64,000 nt of DNA from Pseudomonas kermanshahensis (lineage in GTDB: Bacteria > Pseudomonadota > Gammaproteobacteria > Pseudomonadales > Pseudomonadaceae), in NCBI RefSeq assembly GCF_014269205.2, contig NZ_JABWRY020000001.1, positions 2,976,001 through 3,040,000 on the forward strand, given 5' to 3'. The translations under genes were made by a program, and so were the position numbers. This document shows, one piece after another, positions 24,809 to 32,588 of this stretch. Below the pieces are notes generated by a model. That model searched no databases. It was not told the origin of the DNA and saw only the letters and a list, made by a program, of their open reading frames with translations. Each line of letters opens with the position of its first letter. The stretch's first letter is position 1.

Positions 24809-25876
24809 ATGAACCTTCTGTACACCCCCTTCACTAATATCAACTTCCAAGACGACTTCTTTGACTCCCTCAAAGCAGATTACAAGGAGATCGGTGAGTG
24901 GTTTTCGCGAAAGGCTGCAGAAGGTTCAAGCGCCTATGTCTTTACAGGGGATGACGGTACTGGAATTGCTGGATTTCTGTATCTCAAAATTGAGGATGGC
25001 GCGGTCACCGATGTTTCGCCCCGCCTCCCATCGGGTCGCCATCTAAAAATCGGCACCATGAAAATCAACGCACACGGAACTAAGTTAGGTGAGCGATTTA
25101 TCAAGAAAATACTCGACCACATGGTTCTTCATAACCTAGATGATGCATACGTTACCGTTTTTGAAAAACATAGCGGATTGATCAACCTTTTTAAAAGGCA
25201 TGGATTCTTACTGCATGGGGTAAAGCATACCGCGAACGGTACTGAACAAGTTCTAGTAAAGTATCTTCGCGCTACTTCAGGCATACCTTCGCAAGATTTT
25301 CCCTGCATCAAGCCCGCCGAGCATAACAAGTGGCTACTAGCAATCTACCCGCAATATCACTCTCTAATGTTCCCCGACTCAATTTTGTGTAACGAGGATC
25401 CCCGGTTGATTGTTCGGGATGTATCGTATACCAATAGCATTCACAAAGTTTACCTATGCAACATGCCGCCTATAGCAGCAATGAAACAAGGTGACATCCT
25501 TGTTATGTATAGAACTGGAGATGGTCAAGGAGCCGCCCGATTCAGGGCCGTAGCTACCTCCATATGCGTTGTTGAAGAAACGGCAAATATGAACCAGTTC
25601 ACAGACGTCGAAGACTTCTTAAATTATTGCCGACCTCACAGTGTTTTCCCTGAAAGTCAGCTGATTGAATTTTACACCAAACGACAGAACCCATTCATAC
25701 TGAAATTTACTTATAATATCGCATTGAATAAACGCCCTAATCGAGGTAAACTGATCGACATAGCTGGCATCAATGAAAATATTCGCTGGAGTTGCATTGA
25801 GCTAAGCGACCAAGAATTTAATTCCATCATCACCATGGGCGAAATCAATGAACGTCTTATTATCCATCAAGCCTGA
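24809..25876 (+). CDS. GNAT acetyltransferase fused to PUA-like domain, AT-rich prophage cassette
   Basis: 355 residues. Residues 1-155 form a GNAT fold: acetyl-CoA loop region NAHGTKLGERFIKKILDHMV and the late-strand EKHSGLINLFKRHGFLLHG. Residues 160-355 look like a PUA/EVE-type beta barrel (HKVYLCNMPPIAAMKQGDILVMYRT, AARFRAVATSICVVEE). The base composition is clearly AT-rich compared with the flanking phage genes and codon use is atypical, suggesting transfer. The downstream ASCH gene overlaps it by 29 nt. By domain logic it could acetylate a nucleobase, RNA or protein; the substrate is unknown. Possibly a defence or toxin-antitoxin pair expressed in the lysogen. Confidence 0.75.
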   Translation: MNLLYTPFTNINFQDDFFDSLKADYKEIGEWFSRKAAEGSSAYVFTGDDGTGIAGFLYLKIEDGAVTDVSPRLPSGRHLKIGTMKINAHGTKLGERFIKKILDHMVLHNLDDAYVTVFEKHSGLINLFKRHGFLLHGVKHTANGTEQVLVKYLRATSGIPSQDFPCIKPAEHNKWLLAIYPQYHSLMFPDSILCNEDPRLIVRDVSYTNSIHKVYLCNMPPIAAMKQGDILVMYRTGDGQGAARFRAVATSICVVEETANMNQFTDVEDFLNYCRPHSVFPESQLIEFYTKRQNPFILKFTYNIALNKRPNRGKLIDIAGINENIRWSCIELSDQEFNSIITMGEINERLIIHQA

Positions 25877-26219
25877 ATTCGCCGACAAAATTTTTAACGG
25901 GCAAAAGAAATTTGAGTTTCGTAAAAATATTTTCAAAAAAGAAGGCGTGACCAAAGTAATTGTTTATGCAACTTTACCCGTTGGAAAGGTAATCGGCGAG
26001 TTCTCGATCGATTCTATCATTGAGGGACGGCCAGATACGGTGTGGAGAAGAACCTCGGCACACGCAGGCATAACCAAAAGATTTTTCAGCGAATACTTTG
26101 ATGGACGAGAAAAAGCTTTTGCCATCAAAGTTGGAGAGGCCAACTTATATGAGCATCCTTTGAGTCTAGCTGACCTAGGGTCCGGAATATCAGCGCCACA
26201 ATCCTACCGTTACTTGTGA
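25848..26219 (+). CDS. ASCH-domain protein, partner of the GNAT-PUA gene
   Basis: 123 residues. LLSIKPEFADKIFNGQKKFEFRK at the N-terminus and KVIVYATLPVGKVIGEFSID are the signature of ASCH (PUA-like) proteins of the COG4933 type. The ATG lies within the 3' end of the GNAT gene, so translation is coupled and stoichiometry may be controlled. E. coli YqfB, also an ASCH protein, hydrolyses N4-acetylcytidine, which makes an acetylation/deacetylation pair a testable idea. Ends just before a strong terminator. Confidence 0.82.
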   Translation: MNVLLSIKPEFADKIFNGQKKFEFRKNIFKKEGVTKVIVYATLPVGKVIGEFSIDSIIEGRPDTVWRRTSAHAGITKRFFSEYFDGREKAFAIKVGEANLYEHPLSLADLGSGISAPQSYRYL

Positions 26220-26221
26220 TA

Positions 26222-26250
26222 AAGAGCCCGCCTGAGCGGGCTTTTTTTTG
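26222..26250 (+). terminator. terminator closing the cI-GNAT-ASCH unit
   Basis: Stem AGCCCGC/GCGGGCT (26225-26231 with 26236-26242), loop CTGA, followed by eight T. It separates the plus-strand cassette from the convergent DUF1654 gene and could act weakly in the other direction. Confidence 0.9.
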
Positions 26251-26254
26251 CCCG

Positions 26255-26578
26255 TCAGAAAGGCGCTTCTTCCGCCTCTACTCGGGAAACATCCTCTCCC
26301 CTATCGATCACCCGATCGTCATCCGTCGGCGCATCCCATTGCAGGATCACTGATCCGTCGTCACGCAACGTCATCTCCAGGCCGTCAGTCTCTGAAAGCA
26401 GCTCGATAATCGCATCCCAATCCTGGTCGCTGTCCGTTTCCAGTTGATGGATCAGAACCTTCCTGCCGAACTGTGCCAGCGGTGAGTTGATCATCGCCGA
26501 AACCCTCAACCCTAGCTTTTCCAAGCCAGTCAGCTCCTCGCGAGGCACCGACGTCGCGAATCCTTGTGCTGCTCCCAT
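26255..26578 (-). CDS. DUF1654 protein, SOS-controlled
   Basis: 107 residues. GLEKLGLRVSAMINSPLAQFGRKVLIHQLETDSDQDWDAIIELL, then DGLEMTLRDDGSVILQWDAP, match DUF1654, a Pseudomonas-specific family whose chromosomal members are LexA-regulated. A perfect CTGT-N8-ACAG box lies 16 nt before the ATG. It would be induced together with prophage induction after DNA damage; the biochemical role is unknown. Confidence 0.85.
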   Translation of the reverse strand: MGAAQGFATSVPREELTGLEKLGLRVSAMINSPLAQFGRKVLIHQLETDSDQDWDAIIELLSETDGLEMTLRDDGSVILQWDAPTDDDRVIDRGEDVSRVEAEEAPF

Positions 26579-26593
26579 CTCATATCTCCGATA

Positions 26594-26609
26594 CTGTATA
26601 TCCGTACAG
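26594..26609 (-). promoter_or_regulatory. LexA/SOS box
   Basis: CTGTATATCCGTACAG fits CTGT-N8-ACAG, the gammaproteobacterial LexA consensus, and lies 16 nt upstream of the DUF1654 start. It links that gene to DNA damage. Confidence 0.85.
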
Positions 26610-26647
26610 CTTTTGATGATCTTAGCGCGCCCCCATGGAAAAATAAT

Positions 26648-26688
26648 TAACCGGCGGTATTGACGTGAAAATTACCGCCGGTTAACTT
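26648..26688 (+). promoter_or_regulatory. left operators and rightward PL-type promoter
   Basis: TAACCGGCGGTAT (26648-26660) and TTACCGCCGGTTA (26672-26684) are the same palindrome as the right operators, with centres 24 nt apart. Between them TTGACG (26660-26665), 17 nt, TAACTT (26683-26688) forms a promoter reading rightward into the plus-strand early genes; operator occupancy would shut it. Confidence 0.82.
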
Positions 26689-27003
26689 TATGTCATTGCC
26701 TGATCGACACCGACCAGCAGATAGGCCGATGTCAGGCCACCGCTCTTTACACAACCAGACGTGACCACCTCGACGCACCCAGGCCATTACCTGGGTCGGG
26801 ACAAGCTAAGTCGTCGACCACGCAGCCTCTGGATAGCTGCCGTGCTTCCACATGCAAGCACGCGAAACCACTCACACAAACTGGCAATGCATCGAACATG
26901 AAATGTGCGGCGCCGGTGAGAGACGACTCGGTAGCGGTGAGTGGTGGAGAGAACAGATTTCACTGGCTGGCCTTGGCGACAGGGCCAGACAGGAAATCAC
27001 CAA
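26689..27003 (+). other. PL leader, no gene seen
   Basis: About 315 nt between PL and the membrane gene. A stem ACCCAGG/CCTGGGT lies at 26777-26796. No clear nut box pattern or coding frame with a ribosome site is evident. A long plus-strand frame from 26852 runs antisense to the membrane-protein gene and has no phage-like features. Confidence 0.4.
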
Positions 27004-27357
27004 TCAAACAGCCGAGATCATTGCCGATACCATCGGCCAACCTCGCAAACATCCGAGTGCAGCAACTGCGACTGATAGGACGAACAGGATCAAACCTGGA
27101 GCATTGAGGCGTCGCGGTCTGCCCGACAGCTTCCCCCACCCCGGGCCGGCGAAGTCCTCTACCAAGATTTCTCGGTATGGCCGACATGCCATTTCACCGA
27201 TACCCCACAGCAATCCAGACAGAGAGAAAAAGCCTACTAGAACGTTGTCGACCCTCAGCTCTACTGTCAGTGACACCACGAAAATCACGAAACAAAGAAT
27301 CGCCATGATTTTGAACCACTCGTCTGCGACGAATTTTGCAACCACGGAAACTGCCAA
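27004..27357 (-). CDS. small membrane protein, moron-like
   Basis: 117 residues from TTG at 27355-27357 with AGGAGGG 8 nt upstream. Transmembrane helices: IMAILCFVIFVVSLTVEL, VLVGFFSLSGLLWGIG and PGLILFVLSVAVAALGCL. It is transcribed against the PL operon. No motif gives a function; small membrane proteins encoded here in phages often affect superinfection, which is only a possibility. Confidence 0.6.
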   Translation of the reverse strand: MAVSVVAKFVADEWFKIMAILCFVIFVVSLTVELRVDNVLVGFFSLSGLLWGIGEMACRPYREILVEDFAGPGWGKLSGRPRRLNAPGLILFVLSVAVAALGCLRGWPMVSAMISAV

Positions 27358-27605
27358 GGTTGCGCCCTCCTTTGCTGGCTGTGTTGTGTGAGAGCGCTCA
27401 GCCTAGCGCAAAGCCCGTCACCTGGGCAGTGGTGAGCTGGCCGCCGGCCACTAGACAACCAGTAGCACGTCAGCCTGACGATAACTGCCCGATCCACCTG
27501 GTTCCCCATCATCAGGCTGCATCGGTCGTGACGTTCGCCCTCCCCTGGTCCGGGAGGTACACGGCAGCGAGCGTCACGACCAACGCAGCCCACCGAGGAC
27601 ACTTC

Positions 27606-27989
27606 ATGGAAACGATCACTTGCGGGTCATGGATTGGCCAGCTCGGCAAGGCGCTGGCTCCCCGTGAGCTCGAAGCATTGCTGTGGGTGGCCCAAGGCCT
27701 CACCACCAAAGAAATCGCCCGCCAGATGGCGGTCAGCCCAGGCACCGTAGCCAACCGAATCGAGGCCGCGCTGTTCAAGCTGGAGGCCGGCCGCCGCATC
27801 GAGGCGGTCACCAAGGCCATGCGCCAACAGATCATCAGCCCGATCTGCATCGCCCTGGCCGCGCTTATCACCATGCACGCGGTGATCGACGACAGCGACC
27901 CCATGCGCCGCGACCGTCGCGCGCCGGAGCGCCGCACCGCCCAAGTTCGAATCGTTCGCAAGGCCGAGGCCTTCGAGTACCACGCCTGA
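27606..27989 (+). CDS. LuxR-type HTH protein with a membrane segment
   Basis: 127 residues from METITCGSWIG (ATG at 27606). Residues 15-60 are a LuxR/GerE helix-turn-helix (LAPRELEALLWVAQGLTTKEIARQMAVSPGTVANRIEAALFKLEA). A hydrophobic stretch (ISPICIALAALITMHAVI) follows, then a basic tail. It lacks any sensor domain. First gene of the plus-strand operon after PL. May be a membrane-associated regulator; the target is unknown. Confidence 0.75.
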   Translation: METITCGSWIGQLGKALAPRELEALLWVAQGLTTKEIARQMAVSPGTVANRIEAALFKLEAGRRIEAVTKAMRQQIISPICIALAALITMHAVIDDSDPMRRDRRAPERRTAQVRIVRKAEAFEYHA

Positions 27990-28008
27990 CCCTACCGAGG
28001 ATCACCCC

Positions 28009-28278
28009 ATGCAGACAGCAATGCACCCTGCTTTCGAGCAGAAGCTTGCAGTGCTCGCGGCCTTGCTCGAGCGCAGTAAGTCAGTGAGGGCCGAGGCGTA
28101 CGCCAAGGTCAACCAGCCCGCCCCGCGGTACCAGGCATCGGGCAAGGACGGGAAATGGGATGTGGTGGAGATCTCCACTGGCGCCGTTCAGGGCTACGCC
28201 TTCACCTATCGGGCCGTCATGCGCTTTGTTAACGCGATGGAGGCAGGTGCGGCGAGCAAGGGAGGCGGACTTCAATGA
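28009..28278 (+). CDS. hypothetical early phage protein
   Basis: 89 residues. An N-terminal helix (HPAFEQKLAVLAALLERSKSVRAEAYAKV) precedes a possible beta part (KWDVVEISTGAVQGYAFTYRAVMRFVNAME). The stop overlaps the next gene by 4 nt, supporting coupled translation. Not recognised. Confidence 0.65.
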   Translation: MQTAMHPAFEQKLAVLAALLERSKSVRAEAYAKVNQPAPRYQASGKDGKWDVVEISTGAVQGYAFTYRAVMRFVNAMEAGAASKGGGLQ

Positions 28279-28820
28279 TCGGCAGCCCAAATCAAAACCA
28301 GCGCAGTGCAGTGCTAGCCCAGCTCAATGCGAGCATCGACAGCTTCTTTCTCGACGGCGGCCAGGTGCAAAGCCTGCCGGCCAAAGGCTATGTGCCGCGG
28401 CGCGCGCACCGTGATCTTGAGCCGGCACGAGCGCAAGCCGCTCCGCTGAACACCCGAACTGAAAGACGCCAGATGCGCATTGAAGAGGTGCGTGAGCTGG
28501 CGAAGCGCATGACTTATGCCGAAGCCGCTGCATACACCGGCCTGTCATTGAGCTGCCTGAGCCGTTACGCCTTGGACGGCCAGTTCAAATTCAAGCGAGA
28601 TCCAAGGCGCGGCAAGGGCAACCTGGGCAAGAAGCTCAGCGACCCGGCGGCCGACAGGGACAAAGCGGATCAGATCATCGCCTATCGCAACCTCTGCCTG
28701 ACCAGATATCAGGTGGTGCGGCTGATGGAGATCTCCGATAAGCAGCTAAAACGGCTGCTGCGTGAGTTCGAGATCATCTTCCCTACCACCACCGAAAAGC
28801 GAGAAGCCAACACAGCATGA
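28275..28820 (+). CDS. putative HTH phage protein
   Basis: 181 residues. Residues about 75-105 (MRIEEVRELAKRMTYAEAAAYTGLSLSCLSRYALD) and 140-170 (YRNLCLTRYQVVRLMEISDKQLKRLLREF) both look like helix-turn-helix units, and the linker is rich in Arg and Lys. It may bind DNA at two half-sites. Family not recognised. Sits in the early plus-strand operon. Confidence 0.65.
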   Translation: MIGSPNQNQRSAVLAQLNASIDSFFLDGGQVQSLPAKGYVPRRAHRDLEPARAQAAPLNTRTERRQMRIEEVRELAKRMTYAEAAAYTGLSLSCLSRYALDGQFKFKRDPRRGKGNLGKKLSDPAADRDKADQIIAYRNLCLTRYQVVRLMEISDKQLKRLLREFEIIFPTTTEKREANTA

Positions 28821-28908
28821 AACGCATCACCGCGCGCGTCCGGCACGGCCGGCGCCAGCAGCACATCAATCTGCCGCCCAGCGGCATCGTCCATCAGGAG
28901 ACGCAGCA

Positions 28909-29256
28909 ATGTCCAAGCCCACTGACACAACCGAATTCCTGCAGGAGCTCAACGGCGGCGCCTTCGCCAGCCAGATTGGCCACGCCCTGTCGGAAGTAGC
29001 CGCGGGCGTCGTCGACCATGGCAAGGCTGGCAAGATCACCATCACCTTGGACTTCAGCCAAATCGGCGACTCCCACCAGGTAAAGATCAAGCACAAGCTC
29101 GACTACAAAGTGCCGACCAAGCGCGGCACACGCAGCGAAAATACCAGCCTCGATACGCCGATGTACGTCGGTACCGGCGGCAACATCTCTCTGTTCCCGG
29201 AAAAGCACGACCAGCTCTTCACCCGTGACGAAGCACCTGTACACCCACGCTCGTAA
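28909..29256 (+). CDS. conserved phage protein upstream of DUF2303
   Basis: 115 residues from MSKPTDTTEFLQELNGG (ATG 28909 with AGGAG upstream); longer frames to the left only mirror the previous gene. Segments FASQIGHALSEVAAGVVDHGKAGKITITLDFSQIG and KIKHKLDYKVPTKRG suggest a small alpha/beta protein. It typically pairs with DUF2303 genes in Pseudomonas phages. Function unknown. Confidence 0.75.
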   Translation: MSKPTDTTEFLQELNGGAFASQIGHALSEVAAGVVDHGKAGKITITLDFSQIGDSHQVKIKHKLDYKVPTKRGTRSENTSLDTPMYVGTGGNISLFPEKHDQLFTRDEAPVHPRS

Positions 29257-29282
29257 CTCTCAGCACATACAAGGAAAAGCGC

Positions 29283-30098
29283 ATGTCCCTCAGCAAAGAA
29301 GCTCTCGAACTGATCCAAGAAAACGCCGTCGCTGCAGCTGGCATCACGCTGCCAGCCCTCGGAGAGGTTGCCGTCGTCCCGCAGAACTTCAACGTGGTTG
29401 ACCTGGAGCGCTTCCAGGCGGGCCGAAATCGCTTCCGTGGCACCTACGCCACCCATTCGCTGGCTGACTACAGCGCCTACGTTGTCGAGCGCTCGGCGCC
29501 AGCGGCGCGCGGCTTCATCGATCAAGACAACATGAGCTGCATCGTGCTGTTCAACATCGGTACTGCCGACGAGCCAGGCCATGCCGATGATCGCGCCGTG
29601 CTGCGCCTCAAAGCTTCCGCTGCTTTCGCCGCCGTTCAGGCGGTGTGCGGCCAGAGCCTGGTGCAAAAGTCCATGAGCGACTGGATCGAAGACTGGAACC
29701 AGCACCTGTCCGCTACCGATGAGAATGGCCTGAGCATGAGCATCGCCAAAGCGATCGCCGCGGTTCGAACCATCACCGTGAAGGCCTCGTCGGAGAGCGA
29801 TCACGCAGTCAGTGAAACTCGCGCCAGCCGCAGCACCATGGACCAGATCGAGGCCAGCAGCAAAGAAACCCTGCCGGCCTGGCTGGACTTCAAGGTCATC
29901 CCGTTCGAAGGGCTGGGCGAGCAAGTGATCCGCCTGCGCGTGTCGGTCATCACCGGCGGCTCGCAACCGGTGCTGAAGCTGCGCTGGATCGGCGAAGAAG
30001 CGCAGCGCGAGGCCATTGCGCAGGAGTTCAAAGCCGTTCTCGACACCAAGGTAGGCACCGCCGCGAAGCTGTCCCTAGGCACCTTCGACGCGAAGTGA
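29283..30098 (+). CDS. DUF2303 family protein (YfdQ-like)
   Basis: 271 residues. GNAT-like motifs are absent; the family markers are RNRFRGTYATHSLADYSAYV, MSCIVLFNIGTADEPGHADDRA, and WLDFKVIPFEGLGEQVIRLRVSVITGG. DUF2303 proteins are widespread in early regions of lambdoid and Mu-unrelated phages; their role is not established. Preceded by the small 115-residue gene with which it likely forms a unit. Confidence 0.85.
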   Translation: MSLSKEALELIQENAVAAAGITLPALGEVAVVPQNFNVVDLERFQAGRNRFRGTYATHSLADYSAYVVERSAPAARGFIDQDNMSCIVLFNIGTADEPGHADDRAVLRLKASAAFAAVQAVCGQSLVQKSMSDWIEDWNQHLSATDENGLSMSIAKAIAAVRTITVKASSESDHAVSETRASRSTMDQIEASSKETLPAWLDFKVIPFEGLGEQVIRLRVSVITGGSQPVLKLRWIGEEAQREAIAQEFKAVLDTKVGTAAKLSLGTFDAK

Positions 30099-30204
30099 AC
30101 AAGCTCAGCGCCGCAGACCGCGAAATGTGATCAGTGGCGCTGGAGTTCAGCCAAAGGAACATGCTGATGATTCAGCAGGATCCAGGGGACGAGCTGATTC
30201 AACC

Positions 30205-30576
30205 TTATTTCGGGTAAGGAACCCACAAGGTGCAGGCTGACGCCGATTGTGCAATCAGCCAATCATGCTTGCGGGCATCGAATGGTCTCTGCATGCCCTC
30301 GGCGACTTTTAGTGCAACCGTGTAAGCCCCTAGTACCTCCCCCTCGTAGGGCATTGTCTCTCCGAGAGCTGGGTTTGCCTTTAGCGCCTTGAATGCCTCA
30401 AGTAGGTGATCTGGCTGCTTGCTGGCATCAGCATTCCTTTCAATCACAGAAACTGCGAGAAAGGCCGCGTTTGAGCAGCGATCAATCTTTTCTCGCTGCG
30501 CTTTGTTGCTTTCAGTCGCACTCACCGAAGTGACGAATGTCAGTGCAATCCATGCAGCAGCTATCGCGTAGCGCAT
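30205..30576 (-). CDS. exported small protein, opposite strand
   Basis: 123 residues from MRYAIAAAW (ATG 30574-30576). Signal peptide MRYAIAAAWIALTFVTSVSA with cleavage near ATE. Mature part is helical with two cysteines (DRCSNAAF, SACTLW). Transcribed against the PL operon, as are the other small membrane/exported genes here, suggesting expression in the lysogen. Function unknown. Confidence 0.65.
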   Translation of the reverse strand: MRYAIAAAWIALTFVTSVSATESNKAQREKIDRCSNAAFLAVSVIERNADASKQPDHLLEAFKALKANPALGETMPYEGEVLGAYTVALKVAEGMQRPFDARKHDWLIAQSASACTLWVPYPK

Positions 30577-30681
30577 TGAACAGGCCTCAAATGAAATTGA
30601 GGCGAATGAAACATCATTCCCAATCAAATTGCCACCATGACAATGCCCGCATGAGGGTGCCTGTGTACCCGCTGTTGGGTG

Positions 30682-30780
30682 TCATGGTTTAAACCGCAGG
30701 TAAATCATGGCAGCTACCAGATCAACTGCCGCCACGACTGCGATTACGAAAAACATGAGCCAGTGGTCTTCCGGGAGCAT
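30682..30780 (-). CDS. possible 32-residue single-helix membrane peptide
   Basis: ATG 30778-30780 encodes MLPEDHWLMFFVIAVVAAVDLV and a short RFKP end; stop TGA at 30682-30684. One transmembrane helix is obvious. The ribosome site is weak, so it could be chance. It lies just upstream of the exported-protein gene on the same strand. Confidence 0.35.
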   Translation of the reverse strand: MLPEDHWLMFFVIAVVAAVDLVAAMIYLRFKP

Positions 30781-30885
30781 GTCGTGATACCCGTTCGATG
30801 TGCTTTGTCCACTCCGAGCAATTCCTATTCCAACTCACCCATGCCGCATCCGGCCACGGAGGGCGGCGCATGCATGGAGAAAGCC

Positions 30886-31434
30886 ATGAGCTACTTCTAC
30901 AAGACCGAATCGGCAACTGTCCTGGCCGCCGTGCGCGCCTGGGACGAAAAGAAAGCGGCCTGGGACGCCCAGCGCACCAAGTTGGGCGAGGCCTTCGGCG
31001 CCGACGCCTCGCCGATGTACAGCGGCACCCGCAATGACATCGGCGGCATCAAGCACAGCGCCAGCCGCGACCTGGACGTGCACTGGTGCCGGCCAGACGA
31101 ATACGGCTACCGCTCGCTGCGCCGGGCGGCCAAGCACGCCAAGGGCACAGACCAAGAAGTGCGCGCAGCCGAGAAGGCTGAGCACCAGCGCCTGGACGAC
31201 CTCTGGAAAGCACACTGCCCGGACGCTATCGACCGGGACGAAATGTGGCAAGCCATCGGCGTCGAGCGAGGCGGAATCTGGCTCAGTGGCGGGGTGTGCT
31301 TTACCTACGGTACCGTATACCTGAACCTGGGCAGCAAGGCGGCTGACGGCGATGTCGACGGCCTGGTTGAGATCGTCAGCAGCGAGTACGAGGCAGCCCG
31401 CCAGCGCGTTCTCAACCAGCGCAAGGCGGCCTGA
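30886..31434 (+). CDS. hypothetical early phage protein
   Basis: 182 residues from MSYFYKTES (ATG 30886 with GGAGA upstream); ATG 30874 is an alternative. Charged helical segments (RRAAKHAKGTDQEVRAAEKAEHQRLDDLWKAHCPD) are followed by a hydrophobic WLSGGVCFTYGTVYLNLG. Not recognised; reading frame statistics and GC-rich third positions support coding. Confidence 0.65.
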   Translation: MSYFYKTESATVLAAVRAWDEKKAAWDAQRTKLGEAFGADASPMYSGTRNDIGGIKHSASRDLDVHWCRPDEYGYRSLRRAAKHAKGTDQEVRAAEKAEHQRLDDLWKAHCPDAIDRDEMWQAIGVERGGIWLSGGVCFTYGTVYLNLGSKAADGDVDGLVEIVSSEYEAARQRVLNQRKAA

Positions 31435-31448
31435 TCAAGGAGCGCCCC

Positions 31449-31861
31449 ATGAGCAACTACAACTGCGACTACGTTCGCCGCCATTACGACGTTCCGGCCG
31501 AGATCGGGCGCCACGTAATGCTAACGGTGAGCCAGGCGTCATCATGGCCGACCGCGGCCAGTACATCGGCGTCATCCTCGACAGCGACCCGAAGAAGCGT
31601 ATCCGCAACTACCACCCAACCTGGGAAATGCAGTACGGCGAGATGGCCGAGACGCTGCCGCTCAAGCGGTGGGAAGTCCTCACCAACGGGATGTACGACT
31701 GGGATGACGTCGGCTACATGCTTGGCGATGCTCGCCACTACGTGCGGCGCATTTGGGCAGCAACCCGCAGTCAGACCAAGTACCGAGCCTATCAAGAGCT
31801 GGCGGAGTGCTCCAACGACGACGCGACCGCCATGCTCACCTTCAAAGTTCGCGCCGTCTGA
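31449..31861 (+). pseudogene. phage protein gene broken by a 1-nt deletion near 31521
   Basis: The first frame gives MSNYNCDYVRRHYDVPAEIGRHVM and then loses similarity. From 31523 another frame continues NGEPGVIMADRGQYIGVILDS to TGA at 31859-31861. Related phage proteins join these two parts directly (RHYxVPAxIGxxVxxxGxPGVIxADRGHYIGV). One missing base after GTAATG restores a 137-codon gene. Could be a real mutation, a sequencing error, or recoding; no slippery heptamer is seen. Confidence 0.75.
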
Positions 31862-31892
31862 CCCTCCAGCGCTACCCGCCAGCGCGTTTCAA

Positions 31893-32540
31893 CTACATAA
31901 CAAAAGGATGCTTGATAACGCGAACCGACGGACCATCGGCACTATCAAAATAATGCTCTACTTTAAACGCCTGGGCACCAATTGACCCGTTAATTCGCTT
32001 GTACTTTATATTCATTTCCGCGTCACATTCATTTAGATCAGCGTAGAAACCGGTGGAATCGCCACTAAAAAGCGGTTGCAAATCGAAACCTTTCCGAGTT
32101 AAATCCGCAATAGTTATGACGACTTCGACGGACTCGCAATAATGTCCTAAATTTTGCAGCGTAAAGCTATCGTAATAGTCTCCTTCTATCTCCCTGCTCC
32201 CATCATGCGTCAATTTCAGCAGCGGCTCCAAAGATCTTTCATGATTACGCAGGCTTAACCTTTGAGACTCAACCATTTCCGTTTGCTGCTCAACAGAGGA
32301 CCTTAGTTCATCAGCCTGCAACAACAACGCTCTAGTACCTTGCTTAAGTTCAGCACCTTGCTGAAAATAGCCAAAAACAAGCCACGCAAGAGCGAGCGGG
32401 CCGAATGCTCCAGCAAGAAAGTCTCCTAGCTCATTTAAAGGAAGCGAAAGTAGCTCATCCACTCTGAAAGAGACTACAACGGTAAACCAATATAAATATA
32501 CAACCGTTGACATTAACGCTAATACAGTTCTGAAGCTCAT
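31893..32540 (-). CDS. membrane protein with coiled coil, AT-rich, opposite strand
   Basis: 215 residues. Two transmembrane helices (VLALMSTVVYLYWFTVVVSF and AGAFGPLALAWLVFGYF) precede a coiled coil (ADELRSSVEQQTEMVESQRLSLRNHE) and a soluble beta-rich domain. AT-rich compared with neighbours and transcribed against the early operon, so probably a horizontally acquired moron. Topology resembles membrane-anchored exclusion proteins, but no sequence family is claimed. Confidence 0.7.
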   Translation of the reverse strand: MSFRTVLALMSTVVYLYWFTVVVSFRVDELLSLPLNELGDFLAGAFGPLALAWLVFGYFQQGAELKQGTRALLLQADELRSSVEQQTEMVESQRLSLRNHERSLEPLLKLTHDGSREIEGDYYDSFTLQNLGHYCESVEVVITIADLTRKGFDLQPLFSGDSTGFYADLNECDAEMNIKYKRINGSIGAQAFKVEHYFDSADGPSVRVIKHPFVM

Positions 32541-32588
32541 CAGATTGCACCTTAACCAATGCCATTAATATACAGGCAAGGAGCCACC

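Noticed and set aside
26852..27391. 179-codon plus-strand frame after PL
   Set aside because: Antisense to the membrane-protein gene at 27004-27357 which has a strong ribosome site and clear membrane helices; this frame has neither.
28817..28999. 60-codon frame starting on ATGA after the 28275 gene
   Set aside because: Overlaps the better-supported gene at 28909 by 91 nt in another frame and shows no recognisable motif; the ATGA alone is not enough.
30163..30219. 18-codon peptide MLMIQQDPGDEL... with AAGGAAC upstream
   Set aside because: Too short to judge and overlaps the end of the opposite-strand exported gene.
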